64,000 nucleotides of DNA from Avibacterium paragallinarum (GCF_900450705.1 NZ_UGHK01000002.1:186001-250000), one strand, 5' to 3'; positions 50,413 to 60,172 are shown, numbered from the stretch's first letter. Numbers and translations are program-made. The notes: generated by a model not told the origin, from the letters alone.

Positions 50413-51131
50413 GGGGCTGTCCTAGATAACAACTAAAAAATCTATTTAGGTTAGAATGAACCAATGAGAAAAAGTTGTCTAAGTCAGCACAAACAAAATA
50501 AACTCATTGAGCTATTTGTTGCAGGTGTTACTGCAAGGACAGCAGCAGAGTTAGTCAATGTAAACAAAACGACTGCCGCATATTACTTTCATCGTTTATG
50601 CCAACTCATCTATCAAAACAGCCTTCACTTAGAGATGTTTGAAGGTGAAATTGAAGCCGATGAAAGTTATTTTGGCGGTGCTCGCAAAGGCAAACGTGGT
50701 CGTGGTGCGGCAGGGAAAATTGCGGTATTCGGGCTTCTCAAGCGCAATGGCAAGGTTTATACCGTTGCGGTTCCAAATACGCAATCTGCCACCTTGTTAC
50801 CCATTATTCGGGAGCAGGTAAAGCCTGATAGTATTGTTTACACCGATAATTATCGTAGTTATGACGTGCTTGATGTGAGTGAATTTAGTCATTTTCGTAT
50901 CAATCACAGCACACATTTTGCTGAAAATCATAACCACATTAACGGAATTGAGAATTTTTGGAGCCAAGCAAAACGCCATTTACGCAAATTTAATGGTATC
51001 CCAAAAGCGCATTTTGAGCTTTATTTAAAGGAATGTGAATGGCGTTTTAATTACAGCAACATAAAAAGTCAAATTTCTATTTTAAAACAATTGGTTAAAG
51101 GGAGTTTAGTCTAGTTATCTAGGACAGCCCC
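50413..51131 (+). mobile_element. Intact IS1016-like element
   Basis: The element is 719 bp with 18-bp terminal repeats GGGGCTGTCCTAGATAAC (50413-50430 and 51114-51131) and 8-bp target duplication AAAAATAA (50405-50412 and 51132-51139). It matches the copy at 14469-15187 nearly base for base. It lies between tehB and the ravA leader. Confidence 0.96.
50464..51114 (+). CDS. IS1016 transposase (IS1595 family)
   Basis: This is a full 216-residue transposase. It has N-terminal HTH KLIELFVAGVTARTAAELV, catalytic Asp in EADESYFGGARKGKRGRG, second Asp in IVYTDNYRSYD, the HINGIENFWSQAKRHLRKF motif, and a C-terminal CEWRFNYSNIKSQI. It is intact and could move both itself and the mutant copy in the usher gene. 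Confidence 0.95.
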   Translation: MRKSCLSQHKQNKLIELFVAGVTARTAAELVNVNKTTAAYYFHRLCQLIYQNSLHLEMFEGEIEADESYFGGARKGKRGRGAAGKIAVFGLLKRNGKVYTVAVPNTQSATLLPIIREQVKPDSIVYTDNYRSYDVLDVSEFSHFRINHSTHFAENHNHINGIENFWSQAKRHLRKFNGIPKAHFELYLKECEWRFNYSNIKSQISILKQLVKGSLV

Positions 51132-51173
51132 AAAAATAATTTTATTTTACCCGTCAATATCTTCTCTTGATAA

Positions 51174-51273
51174 AAATTTCCCCCACGACACAACCTGACG
51201 CACGGATTTTTCATTGTGCTATTAAAATAATGCTCAACTTAACAAACAGAGAGGGATTTTAATGGAAAATCAA
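51174..51273 (+). repeat. ravA leader, copy 1 of duplicated leader
   Basis: About 100 bp from AAATTTCCCCCACGACAC through the first four codons of ravA (ATGGAAAATCAA) recur at 55312-55410. The core CACGACACAACCTGACGCAC is identical, and the spacing to TAAAATAATG (TAGAATAATG in copy 2) and TTAACAAAC is kept. It probably holds a promoter; the conserved TAaAAT could be a -10. Confidence 0.85.
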
Positions 51274-52785
51274 TATGATTTAGAAAGCAACGTTATCGAT
51301 GGTCAAGGGAAGCAGGCGAGATTGAAAAAACTGTTGCGTCAGCTTAATCAGGGAATGCACGAGCGGGAGCATATTCTTGCGGTGAGTTTGTTGGCTGCAA
51401 TTGCAGGGCATAACACCTTTCTTTATGGCCCACCAGGGACGGCGAAAAGTTTGATTTCTCGCCGTTTAGCCTGTGCTTTTGAAAGCAAAAATTATTTTGA
51501 ATGTTTAATGAACCGCTTCACCACGCCTGAAGAGATTTTTGGCCCGATTTCGCTTAAAGCGTTAAAAGAAGATAATTATGTACGACAGATTGAAGGCTAC
51601 TTGCCGACGGCAGATTTTGCTTTCTTAGATGAAATTTGGAAATCTAGCCCTGCAATTTTGAACAATTTGCTCACAATTATTAATGAACATTTGTTCAAAA
51701 ATGGGAGCGATCGCATTGATGTGCCGTTGAAATCTTTGATTGCGGCATCTAATGAAATTCCTGAAGAAAATCAAGGCTTAGAAGCACTTTATGATCGCTT
51801 TATTGTGCGTATGCTCGTGCCGCCTATTCAAAGCAATGCCACTTTCAACCAACTGCTCAATAGCAAGCCGAGTGCAGAAAAATTGTATCTCGATCAAGAT
51901 CTGATTATTAGCAATCACGAAATGCAGCAATGGAGGCAGCAAATTCAAGAAGTGCAACTCAGCGAAGAAACCCTTGAGGCGATTCAACAAATTCGCCAGC
52001 GGTTGAACCAAGCAGAGCAAGAGAAAAAGAAAAAAGCGTCTAAAACAAAGAAAGGCACGGCAGAAACTGCTACCACTGAAGAAAACGCAGAGGAAGAGAA
52101 AGAAGAAACTCCATCTATCTATGTGTCTGACCGCCGTTGGCAACGGGCAGCAATGTTATTAAAAGCCTCTGCCTTTTGTAATGATCGCACAGAAACCAAT
52201 CTTACCGATCTGTTTTTACTTAAATATTGTTTATGGACAACGCCAGAAAATCGAGAATATATTGCGGAGGTTGTTGATTCGGTTATTACTAAACCATTTG
52301 GAATGGATTATATTCAACACTTTAATTTAAACCAATTAGAGCAAAAAATTTCAGAATTATATTATTATCAGGAAGATGTTTATCATACAGTAACGTTGAA
52401 CGATGGTAAGGAATATTATGCTTTTACTACTCAATCCGTCAATAATGACAGTATAGATCTTCTTACTAAAAAAAGATTTTATAATGATATTAATGTAGAT
52501 GCAGTGGGAGATATTCTTTTTTACATTCCAGCCAATGAAAAAAATAATGCTTTTTTCCACCCTATCGATCATTCGGGAAAAGAAATAAAAAATTGTTATA
52601 TAAAAAAGCTTGATGTAGATATGTTTTCTGTTCGTTCTGTAAGAAATGGTATTTTTACAATGAGAATCCCTATTCTTTTTTACCCCAGTCTCCTATTTAA
52701 TAAAAATTCTCCAAAAACATTACAAACAGAAAAAGAGTTAATTTTAGCAAAAAGTCTAAATGAAAAGATAAAAATGCTAAAATAA
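51262..52785 (+). CDS. ravA: RavA-type MoxR AAA+ ATPase, C-terminus frameshifted
   Basis: RavA is a hexameric MoxR ATPase that works with ViaA; in E. coli it binds lysine decarboxylase LdcI and affects respiratory complexes and aminoglycoside sensitivity. Walker A GPPGTAKS is at residues 56-63 and Walker B FLDEIW near 121-126. The sensor region is AASNEIPE, and a charged Lys/Glu-rich insert (about residues 253-285) is followed by YVSDRRWQRA. The frame stops at 52785. One extra A in the A4 run at 52779-52782 would extend it in frame to TAA at 52961, adding about 59 residues ending RPIQYREC, similar to the E. coli RavA C-terminus. Confidence 0.9.
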   Translation: MENQYDLESNVIDGQGKQARLKKLLRQLNQGMHEREHILAVSLLAAIAGHNTFLYGPPGTAKSLISRRLACAFESKNYFECLMNRFTTPEEIFGPISLKALKEDNYVRQIEGYLPTADFAFLDEIWKSSPAILNNLLTIINEHLFKNGSDRIDVPLKSLIAASNEIPEENQGLEALYDRFIVRMLVPPIQSNATFNQLLNSKPSAEKLYLDQDLIISNHEMQQWRQQIQEVQLSEETLEAIQQIRQRLNQAEQEKKKKASKTKKGTAETATTEENAEEEKEETPSIYVSDRRWQRAAMLLKASAFCNDRTETNLTDLFLLKYCLWTTPENREYIAEVVDSVITKPFGMDYIQHFNLNQLEQKISELYYYQEDVYHTVTLNDGKEYYAFTTQSVNNDSIDLLTKKRFYNDINVDAVGDILFYIPANEKNNAFFHPIDHSGKEIKNCYIKKLDVDMFSVRSVRNGIFTMRIPILFYPSLLFNKNSPKTLQTEKELILAKSLNEKIKMLK

Positions 52786-52983
52786 ATACAGAATTAAATA
52801 CAATAAAAATAAAAAATAATAACAAAAATCTTTTTTTATCTAAACAAGAAAAAAGAATAAGTCTAATACCATTTAAAGATAATGAAAAAGATCTAAAAAT
52901 TGCACAATTGGAATTAGAGCGAATTGCGGAACTTCGACCAATTCAATATAGAGAATGCTAAAACGATTATCCTGAGGGAAAAA

Positions 52984-54585
52984 ATGAAATCTTCACAATA
53001 TCAGAAAAAAAGACAAACGTATTTGACTATTTTAGAAGATGAATCAAATGCAGAAGAATTATTCAAATCATATCAATCATTTTGTCAAGATATGGCAATT
53101 CATTTTGATTCAGAATTTTGGCAAGAAAAACTACAAACCGAAGAGAATGATCTTTTCTGTGATTTTGCTAGATTTAAATGGAAAAATGATCTAAAAAAAA
53201 TAGAAACGCTCTATCAGCATTTCAAAAAATATATTTATAAAGGAATGAGGAAAGAAAAAAGAAATTCTTCCAAACTCAATGAATTAATAGAGAAACAATT
53301 CTTGCCTGAATATAAAAAATTACAGCAGGAAAATCCTTTTAAATCCTATTATCATAAAATTGCACATTATGAAAACAATGCTAACCCTACAAATTCTAAA
53401 GATGAAAATAAACAAGATACAGATAATTCGTTTACTACTCAACTTCTTGACGACTATAAAGCCTTTTGTAATGCCAATAATCTATCTTTTGATTTTACAT
53501 TTCTTGAAAAAAAGATAAACTCAGGGGAAGAACAAAAAATGCTCTATGATTACCTTCTGCAACAATGGAAAAAAGAACTTGATAAAGTGGAATATAAATG
53601 GCAACAAGCAAAAATATCTTTAAATATTAAATCATTTAAAGAAAAATTAAACCTTTCTATATTCTTTTTGTTGGGTATTAGTGATGATATCGATAATCTC
53701 ACGCCGCAAGATACGAAATTTTTAGAAATATTAAATACTCAATTAAAAAAGGTGAAAAAACTCAAAGAGATCCTTGATTTATTGGGACGTGCCTTTGGTA
53801 AAAACAATGCGACTAAAATAAAAAAAGAAATGGAAAATGCTGAACAACATAATCCTGTCATTGATTATCGAGCAAAAGAAGAAATAGTAGGGCTTTATTT
53901 AGGCAAAGAGCTAGAAAATATTTTACCTGCTGAATTAGCATTATTAAATAATGAAGAAAGTGCGGTGTTATTTGACCTTAAATTTTTAGAAAATAAATTA
54001 ATGTGCTTTCAACAACAAGGAATAACCTTTGCCACACAAAGCCAAAGCACGCCAAAAGAGGTGGCTGAAGATGAACGTACAGGTCCAATGATTTTATGCG
54101 TCGATACCAGCGGTTCAATGATGGGCGATCCTGAAAATATTGCTAAAGCGATAGCACTTTATCCAGGTCAAGAAGCGAAAGCACAAAAAAGGGCTTATTT
54201 TATTATTAACTTTTCTAAGCAAATTGTAACTTATGAACATACTAAGAGAAAAACTATTGAAAACCTTATTTCTTTCCTTCAAGGTTCATTCCACGGCAGC
54301 ACAGATGTCGAACCAGCATTGAACTATGCATTAGATTTGTTGCAACGAAAAAACTATGCAAAAGCAGATGTCTTAGTGATTTCTGATTTTGAAATACCTC
54401 CATTTAGCTTAGAAATACACGAGAAGATAGAAATGCAAAAACAGAAGAAAACCAAATTTAATGCCTTAGCTATATCCAGTCAGAACAATATAAATTCGTT
54501 ACTTTCCATTTTCGACAACCAATGGAAATACTCCCCAAAAACGGGCGAAATTGTTGATCTTATCAAGCCAACTTCATCGCCATAG
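52984..54585 (+). CDS. viaA: ViaA-type VWA domain protein
   Basis: ViaA is the von Willebrand A partner of RavA. Using ATG 52984 (GAGGG five bases upstream) the protein has about 533 residues. It has a helical N-terminal region with two related segments (SYQSFCQDMAIHFDSEFW and DYKAFCNANNLSFDFTFL) and a C-terminal VWA domain with MIDAS motif CVDTSGSMMG (about residues 371-380), GSTDVEPAL and VISDFE. A TTG-started extension to 52924 overlaps the reconstructed ravA end. The gap to reconstructed ravA is 22 bp, so they are an operon. Confidence 0.9.
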   Translation: MKSSQYQKKRQTYLTILEDESNAEELFKSYQSFCQDMAIHFDSEFWQEKLQTEENDLFCDFARFKWKNDLKKIETLYQHFKKYIYKGMRKEKRNSSKLNELIEKQFLPEYKKLQQENPFKSYYHKIAHYENNANPTNSKDENKQDTDNSFTTQLLDDYKAFCNANNLSFDFTFLEKKINSGEEQKMLYDYLLQQWKKELDKVEYKWQQAKISLNIKSFKEKLNLSIFFLLGISDDIDNLTPQDTKFLEILNTQLKKVKKLKEILDLLGRAFGKNNATKIKKEMENAEQHNPVIDYRAKEEIVGLYLGKELENILPAELALLNNEESAVLFDLKFLENKLMCFQQQGITFATQSQSTPKEVAEDERTGPMILCVDTSGSMMGDPENIAKAIALYPGQEAKAQKRAYFIINFSKQIVTYEHTKRKTIENLISFLQGSFHGSTDVEPALNYALDLLQRKNYAKADVLVISDFEIPPFSLEIHEKIEMQKQKKTKFNALAISSQNNINSLLSIFDNQWKYSPKTGEIVDLIKPTSSP

Positions 54586-54602
54586 CCGAAGAAAAAAGAT
54601 AA

Positions 54603-54628
54603 AAACCGCCCTAACGGCGGTTTCTTTT
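54603..54628 (+). terminator. viaA terminator
   Basis: AAACCGCC/GGCGGTTT with loop CTAAC is followed by CTTTT. It lies 17 bp after viaA and ends the ravA-viaA operon. Confidence 0.85.
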
Positions 54629-54677
54629 GCTTCAACCCCTTTCACAACGTCCAAAACTAATTCGCAAAACTCGTAAA

Positions 54678-54965
54678 TTAATTCACCTCAAGGGTTTTAA
54701 TCGCCTTTAATAAGGTGTCATTAATCCGACTTTGCCAGCCTTTCCCTGTCGCCTTAAACGCCGTAATCACTTCGGGCGAAAGACGTAAGCTCACCGCTTG
54801 TTTAGTTGGGGCTTTTTGTTTGCCTCTACTTTTCTTTATGGCTTCAGTATGCTCAAAAACCATTTTAGTGAAAGCAGCTGGCATAACTTCTGCCACAGGG
54901 CGAAATTGTGCCAATTCTTCGTCTGTTAATGGAATATCATTAAATTCATTTTCTACTTTCGACAT
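54678..54965 (-). CDS. brnA: BrnA-family antitoxin
   Basis: This 95-residue protein has a C-terminal ribbon-helix-helix (KQAVSLRLSPEVITAFKATGKGWQSRINDTLLKAI), the BrnA signature, and an acidic N-terminus that would bind the toxin (PLTDEELAQFRPVAEVMP). BrnA neutralises BrnT and represses the operon. Its start overlaps brnT by 20 bp. Confidence 0.9.
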   Translation of the reverse strand: MSKVENEFNDIPLTDEELAQFRPVAEVMPAAFTKMVFEHTEAIKKSRGKQKAPTKQAVSLRLSPEVITAFKATGKGWQSRINDTLLKAIKTLEVN

Positions 54966-55218
54966 AACGCTTAACCTCTCTCTTATTTGCCTTTCTAAAG
55001 CTGATCACTCTCACACCTTGTTCTATTGGCGTAACACAAGCCATATGTACTCGGTCATCAATTAAACCTAACGCAATATAACGAGGCTCTGGATAATTAA
55101 AACGAAGATCTTGCCAAATTAGTGCGGTTGTCCAATCAAATTTCACCATCTTCGTAAAAGGTAAGCCACGTTCTTTCTCATTTTTTAATGATTTATTCGG
55201 ATCAAATTCAATTTTCAT
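54946..55218 (-). CDS. brnT: BrnT-family ribonuclease toxin
   Basis: This 90-residue protein has the BrnT pattern FDPNKSLKNEKERGLPF, PRYIALGLIDDRVHMACVTPIEQGVRVISFRKANKREVKRY, matching the RelE-like RNase fold with Arg/Lys at the C-terminus. It inhibits translation by RNA cleavage in characterised members. It precedes the antitoxin gene, the normal brnTA order. It is inserted between viaA and the duplicated leader at 55312. Confidence 0.9.
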   Translation of the reverse strand: MKIEFDPNKSLKNEKERGLPFTKMVKFDWTTALIWQDLRFNYPEPRYIALGLIDDRVHMACVTPIEQGVRVISFRKANKREVKRYVESRK

Positions 55219-55311
55219 TTTGAGCTTCCGTTCATCTATTTAAATTAATTGTATATACAAAATAGTAAAGTGGCAATCTTTTTAATGCTCTTTGATTAGA
55301 AAAATAAAAAA

Positions 55312-55410
55312 ATTTTCCCTCACGACACAACCTGACGCACGGATTTTTCATTGCTCAATTAGAATAATGCCAAGATTAACAAACAAAGGAGCATTTCAAT
55401 GGAAAATCAA
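55312..55410 (+). repeat. ravA leader, copy 2
   Basis: This copy runs from AATTTTCCCTCACGACAC to ATGGAAAATCAA and repeats 51174-51273 with a few differences. It places the same putative promoter, ribosome region (AAAGGAGCATTTCAATG) and first four codons ahead of a different gene. Confidence 0.85.
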
Positions 55411-55605
55411 CTTCTGATAGAAAACAAAATGGAAAACGAAAACCTTGAAGACGAATCACTCGAAGAGGTACTTGAAAAAATTAAAGAAGAAACTGAACCC
55501 TGCACAGCAACAAAAGTAGCCATCTTCACAGGTCAAACAGCACTTGTTGCGGGTATTGCCTACGCTGGCTATTGTCTATACGACTATTTTTGTTCTTCTG
55601 AATAA
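55399..55605 (+). CDS. Small membrane protein with ravA-like leader
   Basis: This 68-residue protein has an acidic N-terminus (MENQLLIENKMENENLEDESLEEVL), a hydrophobic segment (about residues 40-62: VAIFTGQTALVAGIAYAGYCLYDYF) and three Cys. It is probably a single-span or tail-anchored protein. It has no known family. It shares its leader and first four codons with ravA, so the two may be co-regulated. It could be a remnant formed by duplication and fusion of the ravA 5' end. Confidence 0.65.
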   Translation: MENQLLIENKMENENLEDESLEEVLEKIKEETEPCTATKVAIFTGQTALVAGIAYAGYCLYDYFCSSE

Positions 55606-55613
55606 TGGTAAAA

Positions 55614-55640
55614 ATAAGAGAGAGCTATACTCCCTCTTAT
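55614..55640. terminator. Possible bidirectional terminator before thrS end
   Basis: ATAAGAGAGAG pairs with CTCCCTCTTAT (one mismatch, loop CTATA). It lies between the convergent small gene and thrS. The T-runs are short. Confidence 0.4.
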
Positions 55641-55689
55641 ACTTTTCACTTTCAGCTTAATAAATTAAGCCTTTGATTTTAAACGATGA

Positions 55690-57621
55690 TTATTCTTCAC
55701 CCAACAACTTCAATTCTCGATTTTTCACTTGGTTTTTCAGAATGTCGGTGAATTCTGCCACGGTGAACGTGCCTAAATCAGCGCCTTTACGGGTACGCAC
55801 GGCGATTTTGCCCTCAGCAATTTCTTTATCACCACAGACTAACATATAAGGCACACGTTTTAAGGTGTGTTCACGGATTTTAAAGCCGATTTTTTCGTTG
55901 CGTAAATCTGCTTTGGCACGCAATCCTGCGTCAGAAAGGGCTTTCACCACATCTTTCACATAATCCGCTTGGCTATCGGTAATGTTCATCACCACCGCTT
56001 GGGTTGGAGCAAGCCAAGGTGGGAAGAAGCCCGCGTAATCTTCGGTGATAATTCCGATAAAACGCTCTAATGACCCTAAAATCGCACGGTGGATCATCAC
56101 TGGCGTTCTGCGGTCATTATCTTCCGCCACATAAGAGGCATTTAAACGCCCCAGTAAGGCGAAATCAAGCTGAATTGTGCCACATTGCCATTCACGATCT
56201 AGGCTATCACGCAAGGCAAATTCAATTTTCGGCCCATAAAATGCCCCTTCGCCCTCTTGAATTTCATAATCTAAGCCATTGTGTTTTAAGGCATTGGCTA
56301 AACCCTGTTCTGCTCTGTCCCACATTTCATCAGAACCAATGCGTTTTTCTGGACGAGTAGAAAGTTTTACCTGAATATTGTTGAAACCAAAGGTGCTGTA
56401 AATATCGTACACCATACGGATACAACTGGTTACTTCGCTTTCAATTTGATCTTCTGTACAGAAAATATGTGCGTCATCTTGAGTAAAACCGCGTACACGC
56501 ATTAAACCGTGCAATGAACCTGATGGCTCGTTACGGTGGCACGAACCAAATTCCGCCATACGAATAGGCAGATCACGATAAGATTTCAAGCCTTGGTTAA
56601 AAATTTGCACGTGTCCAGGGCAGTTCATTGGCTTGATAGCATATTCACGGTTTTCTGATGAAGTCGTGAACATTAAATCACCGTAGTTTTGCCAATGCCC
56701 TGTTTTTTCCCACAGAACGCGATCCATCATAAATGGGCCTTTCACTTCTTGGTAATCGTACTCTTTCAATTTAGTACGCACGAAGGTTTCCAGCTCACGG
56801 AAAATCGTCCAGCCGTCATTGTGCCAGAACACCATACCCGGTGCTTCTTCTTGCATATGATAAAGATCAAGGGCTTTACCAATTTTACGGTGATCCCGTT
56901 TTGCTGCTTCTTCTAGGCGTTGTAAATAGGCGGCAAGTTGTTTTTTATCTGCCCAAGCCGTGCCGTAAATACGTTGTAACATTTTATTTTTGCTATCACC
57001 ACGCCAGTATGCCCCCGCCACTTTTTGTAATTTAAAATTATGACAGAAACGCATATTTGGCACGTGCGGCCCACGGCACATATCAATATATTCTTGGTGA
57101 TGATACAGTGCTGGCGTTGCGGTTTTTTCGATATTCTCATCTAAAATTGCCATTTTATACGGCTCGCCACGCGATTCAAAGGTATCTCTTGCTTCTTGCC
57201 AGCTTACCCGTTTTTTCACCACGTCATAATTGGTTTTTGCCAGCTCGTGCATTCTTTTTTCAATGGCATCAAGATCTTCTTGCGTTAAAGAGCGGTCTAA
57301 ATCCACATCATAATAGAAACCGTTTTCAATGGTTGGCCCGATTGCCATTTTCACATCAGGGAAAAGCTGTTTAATGGCGTGTCCTAATAAATGCGCGCAA
57401 GAGTGGCGAATAATTTCTAATCCGTCTTCATCTTTTGCGGTGATAATTTCTAACGTTGCATCATCTTCGATCAAATCGCAGGCATCACGGCGTTCACCGT
57501 TCACACGCCCCGCGATAGTGGCTTTGGCTAGCCCCGCACCAATATCTTGCGCCACTTCAAGCACGCTAACGGGTTTGTCGAATTGGCGTTGTGAGCCATC
57601 GGGTAAAGTAATAATTGGCAT
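55690..57621 (-). CDS. thrS: Threonyl-tRNA synthetase ThrS
   Basis: ThrS is a class II synthetase with editing. The 643-residue protein has an N-terminal TGS domain ([14 protein letters not shown]), the editing domain ([15 protein letters not shown], with the HxxxH pair) and the catalytic core. The core has motif 2 FRNEPSG-like [27 protein letters not shown], and motif 3 [13 protein letters not shown]. The C-terminal anticodon domain reads [15 protein letters not shown]. No clear E. coli-type operator could be drawn in the short leader. Confidence 0.97.
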   Translation of the reverse strand: MPIITLPDGSQRQFDKPVSVLEVAQDIGAGLAKATIAGRVNGERRDACDLIEDDATLEIITAKDEDGLEIIRHSCAHLLGHAIKQLFPDVKMAIGPTIENGFYYDVDLDRSLTQEDLDAIEKRMHELAKTNYDVVKKRVSWQEARDTFESRGEPYKMAILDENIEKTATPALYHHQEYIDMCRGPHVPNMRFCHNFKLQKVAGAYWRGDSKNKMLQRIYGTAWADKKQLAAYLQRLEEAAKRDHRKIGKALDLYHMQEEAPGMVFWHNDGWTIFRELETFVRTKLKEYDYQEVKGPFMMDRVLWEKTGHWQNYGDLMFTTSSENREYAIKPMNCPGHVQIFNQGLKSYRDLPIRMAEFGSCHRNEPSGSLHGLMRVRGFTQDDAHIFCTEDQIESEVTSCIRMVYDIYSTFGFNNIQVKLSTRPEKRIGSDEMWDRAEQGLANALKHNGLDYEIQEGEGAFYGPKIEFALRDSLDREWQCGTIQLDFALLGRLNASYVAEDNDRRTPVMIHRAILGSLERFIGIITEDYAGFFPPWLAPTQAVVMNITDSQADYVKDVVKALSDAGLRAKADLRNEKIGFKIREHTLKRVPYMLVCGDKEIAEGKIAVRTRKGADLGTFTVAEFTDILKNQVKNRELKLLGEE

Positions 57622-57814
57622 ATAAAATCCTTATACAGTGGTTACCCATACGAGAGGTAACTTGTTGATAAAATTAAAAAAATGAAGTAAAAAAGCACCG
57701 CACTTTTCATACCTACAATGTATTGCCCAGCACGGCACTTTGGTGAACTTCGTTGGTCTAAAATGAATAGGCGATCATACGCTATTTTGTCGTGAAAACC
57801 AACGTTCTTTACGC

Positions 57815-58390
57815 TTAAACAGCTTTATCGAAATATAATTCCACTTGAAATAATTTTGCCATTGTTTCCACATAGGCTTTTACTTTCGGCGGGAATACAA
57901 GCCCTTTCACGCAAGTGAGATTACGCAACATTGGGAAAAGCAAAATGTCTTCCATAGAAAGCTGATCATTCACACCATTTTCTGACAAAATCAAATACTC
58001 AAGTGCGGTGAAATCTTGCTGTAATTTTTCGATATATTGGGCGGAATTTGCCAGATTTTCGGAAAAATCCCCAATACTTTCGGTTTTCTTTTTAACGAAA
58101 TAATCCACCGCACTTTGGGTAGCAAATTCAGGTAAGCCTAATTTCACAAAACGCGGTAATAAAAGATGATTATAATAACGGCTCACTGCCTGCATCCACG
58201 CTTGAAGATCGCTACGCACCTCATCATCTGGCAACAACAGATCACCATAATTTTGATCCACATAATGCACAATATCCAAACTTTCTGGCATTGCTGTGCC
58301 GTCTTCTTTAATCAAAATTGGTGCCATTTTTTTGCCGATAAGCGAAACGGGCGTAGTTTCATCATCACTCAACAATACCACCTTTTCCAC
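57815..58390 (-). pseudogene. grxB: Glutaredoxin 2 lacking its N-terminal active site
   Basis: The 191-codon frame aligns with Grx2 from about residue 28 onward (VSLIGKKMAPILIKEDGTAMPESLDIVHYVDQNYG, LLLPRFVKLGLPEFAT, DILLFPMLRNLT). The first about 27 residues, including the CPYC redox centre, are missing. Upstream bases still spell a degraded GLKNIPVE-like junction (one A short near 58396-58400), then AT-rich sequence with stops. The only start is a GTG at 58390. The missing 5' end coincides with the edge of the accessory region. It is very probably non-functional. Confidence 0.8.
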
Positions 58391-58670
58391 TGGTATATTT
58401 TTAAACCAAAAATTGCTTATAACTATATAACTAATTGTAATTTATAGCATTTTAATTTGAAACAACATCACCTTGGTTACTAATATGGTTACTATAATGA
58501 AATGTCTATCCTAAACTATGTATAAAAAACGATCACTAGATCGTTATATCTAAGCTACATATCACATCAGTCTGAAAATACTCTTGCTCCCATTATAATA
58601 CAACCATTCTACCAAGTTAAACATTTCCATGATGTAGCATAAATAACTCAAGCCTTACCATAATCTCACA

Positions 58671-58843
58671 GTAACAAAATATCATACCATTTCAGATAAT
58701 AATGATTAGAAGTTAATTTAAATGAATTGATAACAAGATTAATTGAATGATTAAACTGTTTATAATTACATTACTTGTATTCGTAACACAATATCATACC
58801 ATTTCAAGATATTATGATTAGAAATTAATTTAAATGAATTGAT
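58671..58843. repeat. Two 61-bp direct repeats upstream of rep
   Basis: Copies at 58671-58731 and 58783-58843 share GTAACAmAATATCATACC, ATGATTAGA and TTAATTTAAATGAATTGAT with a few mismatches and are spaced 112 bp apart. The 590-bp region 58448-59039 has no gene. These repeats could be Rep-binding (iteron-like) or control sites of the element's origin. Confidence 0.7.
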
Positions 58844-59039
58844 TAGTAGATGTAATTAAATGGACTTAATACGTATAAAGGGTACAAATACATTTATTGG
58901 TTGATATTCAATCAAACAATCATTAACAACTAATCAACTGATTACAAAATAAACAAAAAATGTTAAGAATTAAATTTTTCATGTTATGTTGAAATTGATA
59001 TTTCAGCTGAACATAATAATTAATAATGGAGGATTTTAT

Positions 59040-60137
59040 ATGTATGTATTCAATCGAAAAGTTTTTACACTCAATGATTTTAATAACAGTTTAAGTGAAA
59101 GACTTAAATCAACAGATAATTTTGACAACGGTGTGTATTTTAATCAAAAAGAAGTTGCATTAACACATAAGTATATTCAATTTAACGATTTGTTTATCAA
59201 ATTTATGGTGCTTGATTTAGATGAAGAAAATTCAACAATGAATTGGGAACTTGTTGGCTTACCATCGCCAAATATTGTTGTAAAAAATAAATTAAACGGT
59301 CGTTGTCATTACATTTATGCCCTTGAATCACCTATTTGTAATACTGCAAATGCAAGATGGCGACCGATTGCTTATTTTGAACGAATTAAGAGTGCTTATA
59401 CACAAAAATTAAACTAGGACAGACATTATGTTGGCTTATTAACGAAAAATCCTAATTCAGATTTTTGGCAGACAATCGTATTTAATGTACCAGCATACAG
59501 TTTAGATTTATTAGCTGATTATGTCGATCTTTCAAATACAAGAGCCAAAATAAAACGTGATAATGATAAAATTATTGAAGGAAGAAATTGTTATTTGTTT
59601 GATGAAATAAAATCAATTGGCTATCGTGAAGTGTTACATTTCAAAAAATCAGGAAAACATTTCAATGATTTTCATCGTTACTTGATGTCTGAATTGATGA
59701 TTCTAAATCAAAAATTGGATTCACCGTTAAATGATTCTGAATTAAAAGGTATTGCTAAAAGTTCGTCAAATTGGATTTGGTCTAAATTTACACCTGAAAA
59801 ATTTAGTGAAATACAATCAAAAAGAAGTAAATCACGTTGGGCTGAACAACAAAAAGTTAAATCTGAATTTATAAGCCAATTTGATTTAGTGAAACCTAAT
59901 AAATCATTGACACAACTCGCTAAAGAATTTAATGTCAGCTTAAGTACAATCAATCGTTGGCTTAAAGAAACAAATTATTACAAATCAAAAGTTAAAATTG
60001 ATAAGAAAAATCAAGGGGAAACAATTTTAAAATTAAGAAGCCAAAAAATAAAATGGCAAGATATCGCAAAACAATTAAATTTAACTGTTGGAAATGCTAA
60101 GATGTTATTCAAACGCTATTGTGATAGTTTAAATTAA
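59040..60137 (+). pseudogene. Replicase-family Rep protein with in-frame amber stop
   Basis: One frame of 365 codons is interrupted by TAG at 59415-59417. Before it lies the ColE2-type Rep/primase region (FMVLDLDEENS, GLPSPNIVVKNKLNGRCHYIYAL, WRPIAYFERI). Directly after it in the same frame is DRHYVGLLTKNPNSDFW, the typical continuation, then a C-terminal part with HTH segments (SLTQLAKEFNVSLSTINRWL and WQDIAKQLNLTVGNAKML). Start ATG 59040 has GGAGG seven bases upstream. Restart at 59595 is possible but would lack the primase domain. Either a nonsense mutation or read-through explains it. Confidence 0.8.
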
Positions 60138-60143
60138 AAAATT

Positions 60144-60172
60144 AAAGCTACTAAAAATTTAGTAGCTTTTTT
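60144..60172 (+). terminator. rep terminator
   Basis: AAAGCTACTAAA/TTTAGTAGCTTT, a 12-bp perfect stem with a two-base gap, is followed by TTT. It lies 6 bp after rep. Confidence 0.85.

Noticed and set aside
58671-58843. CRISPR-like pair of repeats
   Set aside because: There are only two copies of 61 bp with an AT-rich 51-bp gap, no short regular repeat-spacer pattern and no cas genes.
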